The position numbers and the translations under genes were made by a program. From Janthinobacterium violaceinigrum (GTDB lineage Bacteria > Pseudomonadota > Gammaproteobacteria > Burkholderiales > Burkholderiaceae_D), in NCBI RefSeq assembly GCF_009208555.1, contig NZ_WFLI01000010.1, forward strand, positions 124,001 to 188,000: 64,000 nucleotides of DNA. The letters are read 5' to 3'. Within the stretch, counting starts at the first letter, position 1. Every line of letters starts with the position of its first letter. Of the stretch, positions 26,837 to 35,517 are shown in pieces. The notes below the pieces were generated by a model. The model was not told where the DNA came from. It saw nothing but the letters and a program-made list of their open reading frames with translations, and made no database searches.

Positions 26837-27598
26837 ATGCTGCAACAAATCCTGCGCGCGCCCGCGCTCAAGGCCATCCTGATCCAGGTGCTGGCCTTTC
26901 CCTTGATGTTGCTATTGGTATATGGCCTGGCGCGCGCCGGCCTGGCCATGTCGCTGCCGGTGGTGGCGTTGCTGCAGGGCGTGCTGGCCGCGCTCCTGAC
27001 GTGGCGCGTGGGCCTGGCGCGCTGGTGGTGCGCGATCGGCCTGCTGTTTGCGCCCGCCTTGCTGGCCGCCAGCCTCCTCGATTGGCCTCCCGCCGTGTTC
27101 CTGGCGGCCTTTGTTTTCCTATTGAGCCTGTACTGGTCCACCTTCCGCACGCAAGTGCCGTTTTACCCGTCCGGCCCGAAAGTCTGGCAGGCGGTGGCCG
27201 AGTTGATTGCGGACCGCCCCGGCGTGCGGCTGGTCGATATCGGCAGCGGCCTGGGCGGCCTGGTGCTGGACTTGGCGCGGCGCCGGCCCGACGGGCAGTT
27301 TTGCGGCATCGAACTGGCGCCGCTGCCGTGGCTGGCCAGCCGCTTGCGTGCGCGGCTGACGGGCAGCGGCGCGCGTTTCCTGCGCGGCGATTACGCGGCG
27401 CTCGATTTCGGCCGCTACGATGTGGTCTTTGCCTACCTGTCGCCCGCGGCGATGGCAGCCCTGTGGATCAAGGCGGAAACGGAAATGTTGCCCGGTAGCA
27501 TGCTTCTTAGTTACGAATTCCAGATTGCCGCGCGCGCGCCCGATAAGACCATCGCCGCCACAGAGGGTGGTCCTTTGCTTTACATATGGTGCTTTTAA
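26837..27598 (+). CDS. membrane-anchored class I SAM-dependent methyltransferase
   Basis: 253 residues from MLQQILRAP (an ATG at 26792 would add 15, inside the terminator trailer). The first ~100 residues contain four hydrophobic segments. A Rossmann methyltransferase domain follows: motif I VDIGSGLGGLVLDLA (~residues 134-148), an acidic loop in FCGIELAPLPW, and DVVFAYLSPAAM. The full length and complete motif I suggest an active enzyme facing the cytosol; the target is unknown. It interrupts the motility block between flhC and motA, but it follows a terminator, so it need not be co-regulated. Confidence 0.75.
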   Translation: MLQQILRAPALKAILIQVLAFPLMLLLVYGLARAGLAMSLPVVALLQGVLAALLTWRVGLARWWCAIGLLFAPALLAASLLDWPPAVFLAAFVFLLSLYWSTFRTQVPFYPSGPKVWQAVAELIADRPGVRLVDIGSGLGGLVLDLARRRPDGQFCGIELAPLPWLASRLRARLTGSGARFLRGDYAALDFGRYDVVFAYLSPAAMAALWIKAETEMLPGSMLLSYEFQIAARAPDKTIAATEGGPLLYIWCF

Positions 27599-27816
27599 GC
27601 AATTGTCTGCGTTATTTGCTTGCCCGTAGGGCAATCTCACGTTATTGTAGTTCCACACGGCATTTTCTCGGAATTACCTTGAAAAGCGGGGCATTTCAAT
27701 TAACTTCCAGTTACTTTTTTTGCCGCTGTCTGCGCCGGCGGGGCCGCCGCCAGAAGACAGTACAGGTTTGAACATGCCGGGCATACAGTCCCGGCCATTA
27801 TTGGGAGTCAGGGCAC

Positions 27817-28677
27817 TTGTTAGTCATAATCGGATACATCATCGTCTGCGCCTCGGTTTTTGGCGGCTTCGCGTTGGCCGGCGGCCATCTGGCGGCGCTG
27901 TTCCAGCCGCTGGAGTTGCTGATGATCGGCGGCGCCGCCCTGGGCGCCTTCCTTGTTGGTAACAATAACAAGGCCATCAAGGCCACCCTGGCCGCCTTGC
28001 CCAGCCTGTTCAAGGGCTCGCGCTATACCAAAGAGCTGTACATGGAGCTGATGTCGCTGCTGTTCGAAGTGCTCAGCAAGGTGCGCAAGGAAGGCTTGAT
28101 GTCGATCGAAGGCGATATCGACAGCCCGCAGGAAAGCCCTTTGTTTTCCAAGTATCCGGCCGTGCTGGCCGACCATCACATTGTCGAATTCATGACCGAT
28201 TACCTGCGCCTGATGGTATCGGGCAACATGGATGCCTTCCAGATCGAAAACCTGATGGATAACGAAATCGAGACGCACCATCACGAAGGCGCCGTGCCGG
28301 CCCACGTGATTGCCAAGGTAGGCGATGGCTTGCCCGCTTTCGGTATCGTCGCCGCCGTCATGGGCGTGGTGCATACGATGGAATCGGTGGGCATACCGCC
28401 GGCCGAGCTGGGCATGCTGATCGCGCACGCGCTGGTCGGCACCTTCCTCGGCATCCTGCTGGCCTACGGTTTCGTGGGTCCCCTGGCCAGCCTGCTGGAG
28501 CAGAAGCTGGAAGAGTCGAGCAAGATGTTCCAGTGCGTGAAAGTGACCCTGCTGGCCAGCCTGAACGGCTATGCGCCGGCGCTGGCCGTGGAGTTCGGCC
28601 GCAAGGTGCTGTTCTCGACCGAGCGTCCGACGTTCAACGAGCTGGAAGACCACATCAAGAAATCGAAAACGAAGTAA
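27817..28677 (+). CDS. motA: flagellar motor stator protein MotA
   Basis: 286 residues, four transmembrane segments (N-terminal pair ~residues 3-50, second pair ~170-220) and the large cytoplasmic loop (~55-165) that contacts FliG, including SPLFSKYPAVLADHHIVEF. The pore helix shows GIVAAVMGVVHTM. With MotB it forms the proton-driven stator. The start is TTG 27817, preceded by GGGAG (27803-27807) at suitable spacing; no ATG fits, as is common for motA. motB follows after 58 bp. The 218 bp upstream contain a T-rich tract but no clean sigma-28 box. Confidence 0.95.
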   Translation: MLVIIGYIIVCASVFGGFALAGGHLAALFQPLELLMIGGAALGAFLVGNNNKAIKATLAALPSLFKGSRYTKELYMELMSLLFEVLSKVRKEGLMSIEGDIDSPQESPLFSKYPAVLADHHIVEFMTDYLRLMVSGNMDAFQIENLMDNEIETHHHEGAVPAHVIAKVGDGLPAFGIVAAVMGVVHTMESVGIPPAELGMLIAHALVGTFLGILLAYGFVGPLASLLEQKLEESSKMFQCVKVTLLASLNGYAPALAVEFGRKVLFSTERPTFNELEDHIKKSKTK

Positions 28678-28735
28678 GCAGTGAAAATACGCCTGGACAC
28701 CATGAGTCATATGCAGCACACGGAAGGGGGACGCC

Positions 28736-29713
28736 ATGGCCGATGAAGGCATGCGCCCGATTATCGTCAAGCGTATCAAGAAGACGGCTGGCGGACACCA
28801 TGGCGGGGCGTGGAAAATCGCCTACGCCGACTTTGTCACGGCCATGATGGCCTTTTTCCTGCTGATGTGGTTGCTGGGCTCCACCTCGAAGGGCGACTTG
28901 AACGGCATCTCCGAATTCTTCAAGACGCCGCTGAAAGTGGCGATGGCGGGCGGCTCCGGCAGCGGCGAGAGCAATTCCGTGATCCAGGGCGGCGGGCAGG
29001 ACCTGTCGCGCCAGGATGGCCAGGTACGCAAGGCGCAGGAAGAGCAGCAGCGCAAGTCCTTCGACCTCAATTCCGCCAAGGCCGCGCTGGAACGCGAGGA
29101 AGGCCGGCGCCTGCAGGCATTGAAGGCGCGCATCGAAGCGACCATCGACGCCAATCCCCTGCTGAAAAAATACAAGAACCAATTGCTGCTCGATATCACC
29201 AGCGAAGGCTTGCGCATCCAGATCGTCGACGAGCAGAACCGTCCGATGTTTGCGCTCGCCAATGCGAATCTGCAGCCGTACACCAAGGAAATCCTGCATG
29301 CCATCGGCTCCGTGCTCAATGAAGTGCCGAACCGCATCGGCCTGTCCGGGCATACGGATTCGACGCCCTACATGAGCGATGCCGGCTACAGCAACTGGGA
29401 ATTATCGGCGGACCGCGCGAATGCGTCGCGGCGCGAACTGGTGATTGGCGGCATGAAGGAAGAAAAAGTATTGCGCGTGGTGGGACTGGGTTCGGCCGCC
29501 CACCTGGACAAGCTCGACCCCTTCAATCCGATCAACCGGCGCATCAGCATCATCGTCATGAACAAACGCACGGAAGAAAATGTCCTGCGCGATGGTTCGG
29601 CGATCGAGCTGCCCGTGACGGATGCCGCTGCCGCCGCCGTGGCGACAGGGCTGGCGGCCGGTGCGCCACCCGCGGCGGCACCAGCCCCCAGCCCGGCAGC
29701 GGCGAAAAAATAA
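28736..29713 (+). CDS. motB: flagellar motor stator protein MotB
   Basis: 325 residues. A basic cytosolic N-terminus, a single transmembrane helix with the proton-binding Asp in IAYADFVTAMMAFFLLMWLL (Asp near residue 32), a plug/linker, and a periplasmic OmpA-like peptidoglycan-binding domain (~residues 160-285: LSGHTDSTPY, NWELSADRANASRREL, NRRISIIVM). The C-terminal ~40 residues are an Ala/Pro-rich extension. It anchors the stator to the cell wall. ATG with GGGGG-type ribosome-binding site; paired with motA. Confidence 0.96.
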   Translation: MADEGMRPIIVKRIKKTAGGHHGGAWKIAYADFVTAMMAFFLLMWLLGSTSKGDLNGISEFFKTPLKVAMAGGSGSGESNSVIQGGGQDLSRQDGQVRKAQEEQQRKSFDLNSAKAALEREEGRRLQALKARIEATIDANPLLKKYKNQLLLDITSEGLRIQIVDEQNRPMFALANANLQPYTKEILHAIGSVLNEVPNRIGLSGHTDSTPYMSDAGYSNWELSADRANASRRELVIGGMKEEKVLRVVGLGSAAHLDKLDPFNPINRRISIIVMNKRTEENVLRDGSAIELPVTDAAAAAVATGLAAGAPPAAAPAPSPAAAKK

Positions 29714-29759
29714 CACGCAAGGCTATCGACGCGTGGTGTATTGAAACAATGAGACCTTT

Positions 29760-30308
29760 ATGACAAGAAAGAAAATACTTGGCTCGCATGTAAAGCGCCT
29801 GCTGTCTGGCGTGTCGGACCATGGCCGCAAGCACTTGACGGAGGTGGAAACCGACCTGGTGCAGACCGGCATCTTGCTGGAAGAGGCGATCGAGAAGCTG
29901 TCCTTCAATTTCATGGCGATACACGCAGCCGTCGCTGCGCAGCAGGACACCATCGCCCTGCTGCTCGAAGGCGGTATTCCGGCCGAGCAGCAGCGTGAAA
30001 AACTGCTGGCGCTGCAGGATGAGGTGGGGGGCTACGTGAATGCCGCCATCACCAGCCTGCAGTTCCAGGACATGACCAGCCAGCTGATCGAGCGCACCCT
30101 GAAACGCGTGACGGGCTTGCGCGAGTTCCTGGGGACCCTGGGCTCGCATGGCGCGGAGATGTTGCCAGAAAGCGACAATGAAGAAATTGTCGCCTTGCTG
30201 GGGCGGGTCAGCATGGCGCTGGCGATTCAAAGCCTGGAGTTGCGCAGCGTGCTGCGCAAGGCTGTCAGTCAACAGCATTTGGAAAGTGGCGACATCGAGC
30301 TGTTCTAG
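29760..30308 (+). CDS. cheZ: CheZ-like CheY-phosphate phosphatase
   Basis: 182 residues, almost all helical. SLQFQDMTSQLIERTLKRV (about residues 99-117) reproduces the CheZ catalytic helix: Asp104 and Gln108 have the same D-x-x-x-Q spacing as the E. coli catalytic Asp143/Gln147. A C-terminal peptide follows a flexible region and ends SGDIELF, in the place where CheZ carries its CheY-docking tail. It lies between motB and cheY rather than after the second cheY, its usual beta-proteobacterial place. Shorter than E. coli CheZ (214). Call by motif and context; a generic phosphatase-less chemotaxis protein is the alternative. Confidence 0.7.
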   Translation: MTRKKILGSHVKRLLSGVSDHGRKHLTEVETDLVQTGILLEEAIEKLSFNFMAIHAAVAAQQDTIALLLEGGIPAEQQREKLLALQDEVGGYVNAAITSLQFQDMTSQLIERTLKRVTGLREFLGTLGSHGAEMLPESDNEEIVALLGRVSMALAIQSLELRSVLRKAVSQQHLESGDIELF

Positions 30309-30391
30309 CATGAGGATGCGGAACGCTTGCGGTTGCATGGATTGATTAATCAAATACTCGGGCAGGATGCCCGGAATAAGTGGGAGCAAAG

Positions 30392-30757
30392 ATGGCCAAA
30401 ACGATACTTGCAGTGGACGATTCCAGCTCATTGCGCCAGATGGTGGCGTTCAGTCTGAAAGCCGCCGGTTACCAGGTGGTGGAGGCCGTCGACGGCCAGG
30501 ACGGACTGGAAAAAGCCAAGCTGCAAACCGTGGACCTGGTATTGACGGACCAGAACATGCCGCGCATGGATGGCCTGGAGCTGATCAAGCTGCTGCGCGA
30601 ACTGCCGACCTACCAGAAGGTACCCATCCTGATGCTGACGACGGAATCGTCGGACGAAATGAAATCGAAGGGACGTGCCGCCGGCGCCAATGGCTGGCTG
30701 GTCAAGCCATTCGATCCGCAACGCCTGATCGAAGTGGTCAAGAAGGTGATCGGCTGA
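30392..30757 (+). CDS. cheY: CheY-family response regulator (first copy)
   Basis: 121 residues, a single receiver domain. The acidic pair lies in ILAVDDSSSLRQMV, the phospho-acceptor Asp in DLVLTDQNMPRMDGLEL, the switch Thr in ILMLTTESS, and the Lys in WLVKPFDPQRL. The variant with DQNMP and PFDPQRL is typical of the CheY found just before cheA in many proteobacteria. It may act as a phosphate sink or partner of CheA rather than the main motor-binding CheY. GGGAG ribosome-binding site at 30382-30386. cheA starts 43 bp after its stop. Confidence 0.93.
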   Translation: MAKTILAVDDSSSLRQMVAFSLKAAGYQVVEAVDGQDGLEKAKLQTVDLVLTDQNMPRMDGLELIKLLRELPTYQKVPILMLTTESSDEMKSKGRAAGANGWLVKPFDPQRLIEVVKKVIG

Positions 30758-30800
30758 TGCCAGCCGCGCAGCACAACGATGCAATTGACGGAGTCACCCT

Positions 30801-33002
30801 ATGACCATCGATATTAGCCAGTTTTTTCAGGTCTTTTTCGATGAGGCCGAAGAACTGCTGGCTGAAAAAGAACGGCTGCTGCTGGCCGTCGATATTGCGG
30901 CGCCCGACGCCGAAGACCTGAATGCCATTTTCCGTACCGCCCATTCGATCAAGGGCGGCGCATCGACGTTCGGCCTCTCCGACATGAGCGAGGTGACGCA
31001 CATCCTCGAGTCGCTGCTCGACCGCATCCGCCAGGGCCAGATGGCCCTGACGGCGGAACACGTCGACGCCTTCCTGGCCGCCAAGGACATCCTCAAGATG
31101 CAGCTCGACGGCCATCGCCTGGGCAGCGCCGTGGACCAGGACGCCGTGGCGAACGTGCGCATGATGCTGCAGTCGTTCTCGCAGGACGTGCCCGTGGCTG
31201 CGCTTACGCCCGTCGCGCCGGCCTTCCATACGGCGGAAAAGGAAACCGTCAGCCACGCCGGCGGCCAGCGCTACCGCCTGGAGCTGCCGAAGATGGAAGA
31301 GCGCGAAGTCGATGCGCTGGCGGCCGAACTGGGCTTGCTGGGCGACGTCGCCGTGTCCGCCTTGCCCGACGCGCGCAAGGTGCTGGAAGTGACGACGCAT
31401 GAAAGCCTGGACGATATCCTGGCCATCTGCTCGTTCGTGCTCAATCCCGACGACATGGTGATCACGCAGGCGCCGCCGCTGGCGCCAGGCGAAGCGGAAG
31501 CGGCCCGCGCGGCGCAGGAAAAAGCCCAGGGCTACGGTTTCTTCGACCCGCTGCCGGCGACGCCTGCGGCGCAGGGCGCAACGGACCCCGGCTACGGTTT
31601 TTTCCAGCCGCTCGAGGATATCCGCGCCGCCGCCGGCGTGCAGAGCGACGCCGAACGGGGCTACGGTTTCTTCCAGCCCCTCGAACAGATTCGCGCCGAT
31701 GCGGCCAAGGCGGGCAACGCCGGCGCCGCCGCCACGCCGGCCGTGGCGAGCGCCGTGGCCGAAGCGGAGCAGGAAAAGAAGCCGGCCAAGAAAGAGGGCG
31801 ACAAGGCCGGTGCCGAGTCGTCGTCGATCCGCGTCTCGATCGAAAAGGTCGACCAGTTGATCAACCTGGTGGGCGAGCTGGTGATCACGCAGGCGATGAT
31901 CGAGCAGCGCGCCAGCGCGCTCGACCCGATGCTGCATGAAAAACTGCTCGACAGCGTCAGCCACCTGACGCGCAATACGCGCGACTTGCAGGAAGCGGTG
32001 ATGTCGATCCGCATGATGCCGATGGATTTCGTGTTCTCGCGCTTCCCCCGCATGGTGCGCGACCTGGCCACGAAACTGGGCAAGAAGGTCGATTTCATCA
32101 CGAATGGCGCGGCCACGGAGCTGGACAAGGGCCTGATCGAGCGCATCGTCGATCCGCTCACGCACCTGGTGCGCAACAGCATCGACCATGGCGTGGAAAT
32201 GCCGGCCGCCCGCGTGGCCGCCGGCAAGACGGAAGCGGGCCGCTTGTTCCTCTCGGCCAGCCATCAGGGCGGCAACATCATCATCGAAGTCTCCGATGAC
32301 GGCGCTGGGCTGAACCGCGAGCGCATCCTTGCCAAGGCCGCGCAGCAGGGCCTGGACGTGTCCGAGTCGATGAGCGACGCCGAAGTGTGGCAGCTGATCT
32401 TCGCGCCCGGCTTTTCCACGGCCGAAGCGGTCACCGACGTGTCGGGCCGCGGCGTGGGCATGGATGTCGTCAAGCGCAATATCAGCGCCATGGGCGGCGT
32501 GGTCGACATCCGTTCGGCGAAGGGTTTCGGCACGACGATTTCCATCTCGCTGCCGCTGACCCTGGCCATCCTGGACGGCATGTCGATCCGCGTGGGCGAC
32601 GAAGTGTATATTTTGCCGCTGGGCTTTGTCATCGAATCCTTGCAGCCGGCCGTTGAGGATATCAAGGACATCGCTGGCCGCGGTCAGGTGGTGAAGGTGC
32701 GCGGCGAATACCTGCCGCTGATCCCGCTGTACCAGATGTTCGACATCGCGCCGCGCTTTACCAGTCCCTCGGAAGGCATCTGCGTGATCCTCGAGACGGA
32801 AGGGCGCAAGGCGGCCCTGTTTGTCGACGACCTGGTGGGCCAGCAGCAGGTCGTGGTGAAAAACCTCGAATCGAATTACCGCAAGGTGGTGGGCATTTCC
32901 GGCGCCACCATCCTGGGCGATGGCGGCGTGTCGCTGATTCTCGATGTCGCCGCCCTGATCCGCTCCTCTCGCCAGCTGGCTGACGAGTCCATTTTTTCGT
33001 AA
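30801..33002 (+). CDS. cheA: chemotaxis histidine kinase CheA
   Basis: 733 residues. P1/HPt with the phosphorylated His48 in FRTAHSIKGGAST; a P2-like region (~150-225); a linker (~230-330) with three GYGFF repeats; P3 dimerisation (LINLVGELVITQAMIEQRAS); P4 kinase domain with HLVRNSIDHGVE (N box), SDDGAGLNRERI, and GRGVGMDVVKRNI; P5 CheW-like domain (~600-733). It autophosphorylates under receptor control and passes phosphate to CheY and CheB. It sits between cheY and cheW (30 bp gap). The triple linker motif is unusual and is listed separately. Confidence 0.97.
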   Translation: MTIDISQFFQVFFDEAEELLAEKERLLLAVDIAAPDAEDLNAIFRTAHSIKGGASTFGLSDMSEVTHILESLLDRIRQGQMALTAEHVDAFLAAKDILKMQLDGHRLGSAVDQDAVANVRMMLQSFSQDVPVAALTPVAPAFHTAEKETVSHAGGQRYRLELPKMEEREVDALAAELGLLGDVAVSALPDARKVLEVTTHESLDDILAICSFVLNPDDMVITQAPPLAPGEAEAARAAQEKAQGYGFFDPLPATPAAQGATDPGYGFFQPLEDIRAAAGVQSDAERGYGFFQPLEQIRADAAKAGNAGAAATPAVASAVAEAEQEKKPAKKEGDKAGAESSSIRVSIEKVDQLINLVGELVITQAMIEQRASALDPMLHEKLLDSVSHLTRNTRDLQEAVMSIRMMPMDFVFSRFPRMVRDLATKLGKKVDFITNGAATELDKGLIERIVDPLTHLVRNSIDHGVEMPAARVAAGKTEAGRLFLSASHQGGNIIIEVSDDGAGLNRERILAKAAQQGLDVSESMSDAEVWQLIFAPGFSTAEAVTDVSGRGVGMDVVKRNISAMGGVVDIRSAKGFGTTISISLPLTLAILDGMSIRVGDEVYILPLGFVIESLQPAVEDIKDIAGRGQVVKVRGEYLPLIPLYQMFDIAPRFTSPSEGICVILETEGRKAALFVDDLVGQQQVVVKNLESNYRKVVGISGATILGDGGVSLILDVAALIRSSRQLADESIFS
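31530..31682 (+). repeat. three in-frame GYGFF(D/Q)PL repeats in cheA linker
   Basis: CheA residues ~244, 264 and 287 each begin GYGFFDPL, GYGFFQPL and GYGFFQPL, with LEDIRA / LEQIRA after the second and third. Spacings are 20 and 23 residues in an otherwise Ala-rich flexible linker. Confidence 0.85.
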
Positions 33003-33032
33003 TACCGATAGATAAAGATAGGAAAACGCACC

Positions 33033-33539
33033 ATGTCAGATACTCAACAAACATCCGGAAGCAATGCGGGCGACGGCAAGGACATCGCCGGCCGTGAATT
33101 CCTGGCCTTCACCTTGGGCTCCGAAGAGTACGGCATCGATATCCTGAAGGTCCAGGAAATCCGTGGTTACGAAGCGGTCACCCGCATCGCCAATGCGCCT
33201 GAATTCATCAAGGGCGTGATCAACCTGCGCGGCATCATCATTCCCGTGGTCGACATGCGCATCAAGTTCAACCTGGGCACGCCCGTGTATGACCAGTTCA
33301 CGGTGGTGATCATCCTGAACATCGGCGGACGCATCGTCGGCATGGTCGTCGACAGCGTTTCCGACGTGACCACCCTGAGCCCGGAGCAGGTCAAGCCGGC
33401 GCCGGAAATGGGCACCGCCTTCTCGACCGACTACATGATCGGCCTGGGCACCATCGACGAACGCATGCTGATCCTGGTCGATATCGACAAGCTGATGTCG
33501 AGCAGCGAGATGGGCCTGATCGACAAGCTGGCGGCGTAA
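33033..33539 (+). CDS. cheW: chemotaxis coupling protein CheW
   Basis: 168 residues. An SH3-like CheW domain spans residues ~20-165: [59 protein letters not shown]. It links receptors to CheA in the signalling array. A short charged N-terminal tail precedes the domain. AGGAAAA upstream supports the ATG. Confidence 0.97.
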   Translation: MSDTQQTSGSNAGDGKDIAGREFLAFTLGSEEYGIDILKVQEIRGYEAVTRIANAPEFIKGVINLRGIIIPVVDMRIKFNLGTPVYDQFTVVIILNIGGRIVGMVVDSVSDVTTLSPEQVKPAPEMGTAFSTDYMIGLGTIDERMLILVDIDKLMSSSEMGLIDKLAA

Positions 33540-33734
33540 GCGGCCGGACGGCAGCAAGGCGGCGCCCGGTGCGCCGTCGCTTCACCACGCAAAGAATCAC
33601 TACAGATATGCATGTACCGGCGCGGGCAGTACCCAGAGGCGCGCCGGCAGGCTGCAAGGTCCGATAGAGACCCGGCCATAACACGGCGCCGTCCGGTTGA
33701 ACGGGCGCCGTTCACATAAATATTGGAGACTGTA

Positions 33735-35447
33735 ATGAGTTTGCGCGATTTTAAGATAGGCACCCGGCTGGGCATAGGTTTCGGCAGCATCCTGGCCATC
33801 CTGGTGGTAGTGATCGTTTCGGCGAATGCACTGAATTACCGTAACAAGGCCCAGTTGCTCACGGGCCTGGCACTGGCAAGCGAAAAGAATACGCAGGCGT
33901 CGCTGATGAAAAGCGCGATGCTGGAAACGGGTATCGCCATGCGCAATATCGGCTTGCAGGGCGACGTGGGCCTGATGCAGGTGGAAGAGGGCAAGGTGCG
34001 CGAGCAGCGCAAGCTGTACGACGGCGCGCGCGGCAAGCTGGCCAGCCTGGGCTTGTCCGACGGCGAGAAAACGCTGCTGGCCAATATCGCCAAGGTCGAC
34101 GGCGAAGTCGATGCCGCCTTCAAGGAAGCGATGGGGCAGGTGCTGGCGTTTAACAGCGAGGGCGCGGCCAAGGTGATTGCCACCCGCATCGACCCCTTGA
34201 ACAAGGCGACCCTGGCCGACATCAACAAGTTGCTCGACTTGCAGCATGTGGCCCAGCAAAGCTTCATGGACGACTCGCTGGCGGCCGATGCGCGCCTGAT
34301 GACGGTGCTGTTCATCCTGGGCGGCGCGGCGGTGGCGATCGGCGCCTGGTGCGCCATCTTCATCACGCGTTCGATCACGGTGCCGCTGTCGGGCGCCCTG
34401 GCCGTGGCGCAGAAGGTGGCGGCCGGCGAGCTGACGTCGCGCGTGGTGGTCGAAGGCAAGGATGAAACGAGCGCGCTGCAGCAGGCGCTCAAGGACATGA
34501 ACGAGAGCCTGGTGCAGACCGTCAGCGACGTGCGCAAGGGCACGGAAACCATCACCGTGGCGTCCAGCGAGATCGCCAGCGGCAATGCGGACCTGTCGGC
34601 GCGCACGGAAACGCAGGCCAGTTCGCTCGAAGAGACGGCGTCGTCGATGGAAGAGCTGACGTCGACCGTGAAGCAGAACGCGGACAACGCGCGCCAGGCC
34701 AATCAGTTGGCCGTGTCGGCATCGTCGGTGGCGGAGCAGGGTGGCAAGGTGGTGGCGCAGGTGGTCGATACCATGGGTTCCATCAAGGACAGTTCGCGCA
34801 AGATCGTCGATATCATCGGCGTCATCGACGGCATCGCGTTCCAGACGAACATCCTGGCCTTGAATGCGGCAGTCGAAGCGGCGCGCGCAGGCGAGCAGGG
34901 TCGCGGCTTTGCCGTGGTGGCGTCGGAAGTGCGCAACCTGGCGCAACGTTCGGCCGGCGCGGCGAAAGAGATCAAGGGCCTGATCGGCGATTCGGTCGAC
35001 AAGGTCGATGCGGGCAGCCGCCTGGTGGACGAGGCGGGACAGACCATGGGCCTGATCGTCACGTCGATCCGGCAAGTGGCCGACATCATGGGCGAGATCA
35101 CGGCGGCAACGCAGGAACAGAGCCATGGCATCGAGGAAGTCAACCAGGCCATCGCGCAGATGGACCAGATGACGCAGCAGAACGCGGCGCTGGTCGAGGA
35201 AGCGGCGGCAGCGGCCGAGAGCATGCAGGACCAGGCGCAGAGACTGGCCGACGCCGTCAGCATCTTCAAGCTGGGCGGCGAGAGCATGGCGCCGGCGGCC
35301 AGGCCCGTACCCCTGACGGTGGCGGCACGGCCGGTACCAGGTGTGGCGGCAACCGTGCGGCAGGTGGCAAAGGCGGCGCAGGCCGGCACGCCACCGCCCG
35401 CGAAAAAGCTGGCGGCAGCCGGCGGCGACGATTGGGAAGAGTTCTGA
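33735..35447 (+). CDS. methyl-accepting chemotaxis protein with CheR/CheB tether
   Basis: 570 residues from MSLRDFKIGTR (GGAG at 33725-33728). TM1 is at ~13-33 and TM2 at ~190-212, enclosing a periplasmic four-helix-bundle ligand domain. A HAMP domain (~213-265) precedes the long coiled-coil signalling domain, whose hairpin tip contains IIGVIDGIAFQTNILALNAAVEAARAGE. The last five residues are DWEEF, fitting the xWxxF pentapeptide that recruits CheR and CheB (NWETF in E. coli Tsr/Tar), after a flexible Ala/Pro linker. Ligand unknown. Placed directly before cheR. Confidence 0.95.
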   Translation: MSLRDFKIGTRLGIGFGSILAILVVVIVSANALNYRNKAQLLTGLALASEKNTQASLMKSAMLETGIAMRNIGLQGDVGLMQVEEGKVREQRKLYDGARGKLASLGLSDGEKTLLANIAKVDGEVDAAFKEAMGQVLAFNSEGAAKVIATRIDPLNKATLADINKLLDLQHVAQQSFMDDSLAADARLMTVLFILGGAAVAIGAWCAIFITRSITVPLSGALAVAQKVAAGELTSRVVVEGKDETSALQQALKDMNESLVQTVSDVRKGTETITVASSEIASGNADLSARTETQASSLEETASSMEELTSTVKQNADNARQANQLAVSASSVAEQGGKVVAQVVDTMGSIKDSSRKIVDIIGVIDGIAFQTNILALNAAVEAARAGEQGRGFAVVASEVRNLAQRSAGAAKEIKGLIGDSVDKVDAGSRLVDEAGQTMGLIVTSIRQVADIMGEITAATQEQSHGIEEVNQAIAQMDQMTQQNAALVEEAAAAAESMQDQAQRLADAVSIFKLGGESMAPAARPVPLTVAARPVPGVAATVRQVAKAAQAGTPPPAKKLAAAGGDDWEEF

Positions 35448-35517
35448 CGCCAACCCGATCCCGCTAGTTATACTTGCAAAGGCATTGGTCAGAGTAGTCA
35501 TAGAGAGGTAAAAACAA

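Noticed and set aside
27640..27760. A sigma-28 promoter before motA
   Set aside because: TAACTTCC and GCCGCTGT are present, but the spacer is 13 bp rather than 11 and the -35 match is poor.
33640..33720. GC hairpin between cheW and the MCP as a terminator
   Set aside because: The arms around GGCGCC are imperfect and no T-tract follows; the genes on both sides are in one functional block.
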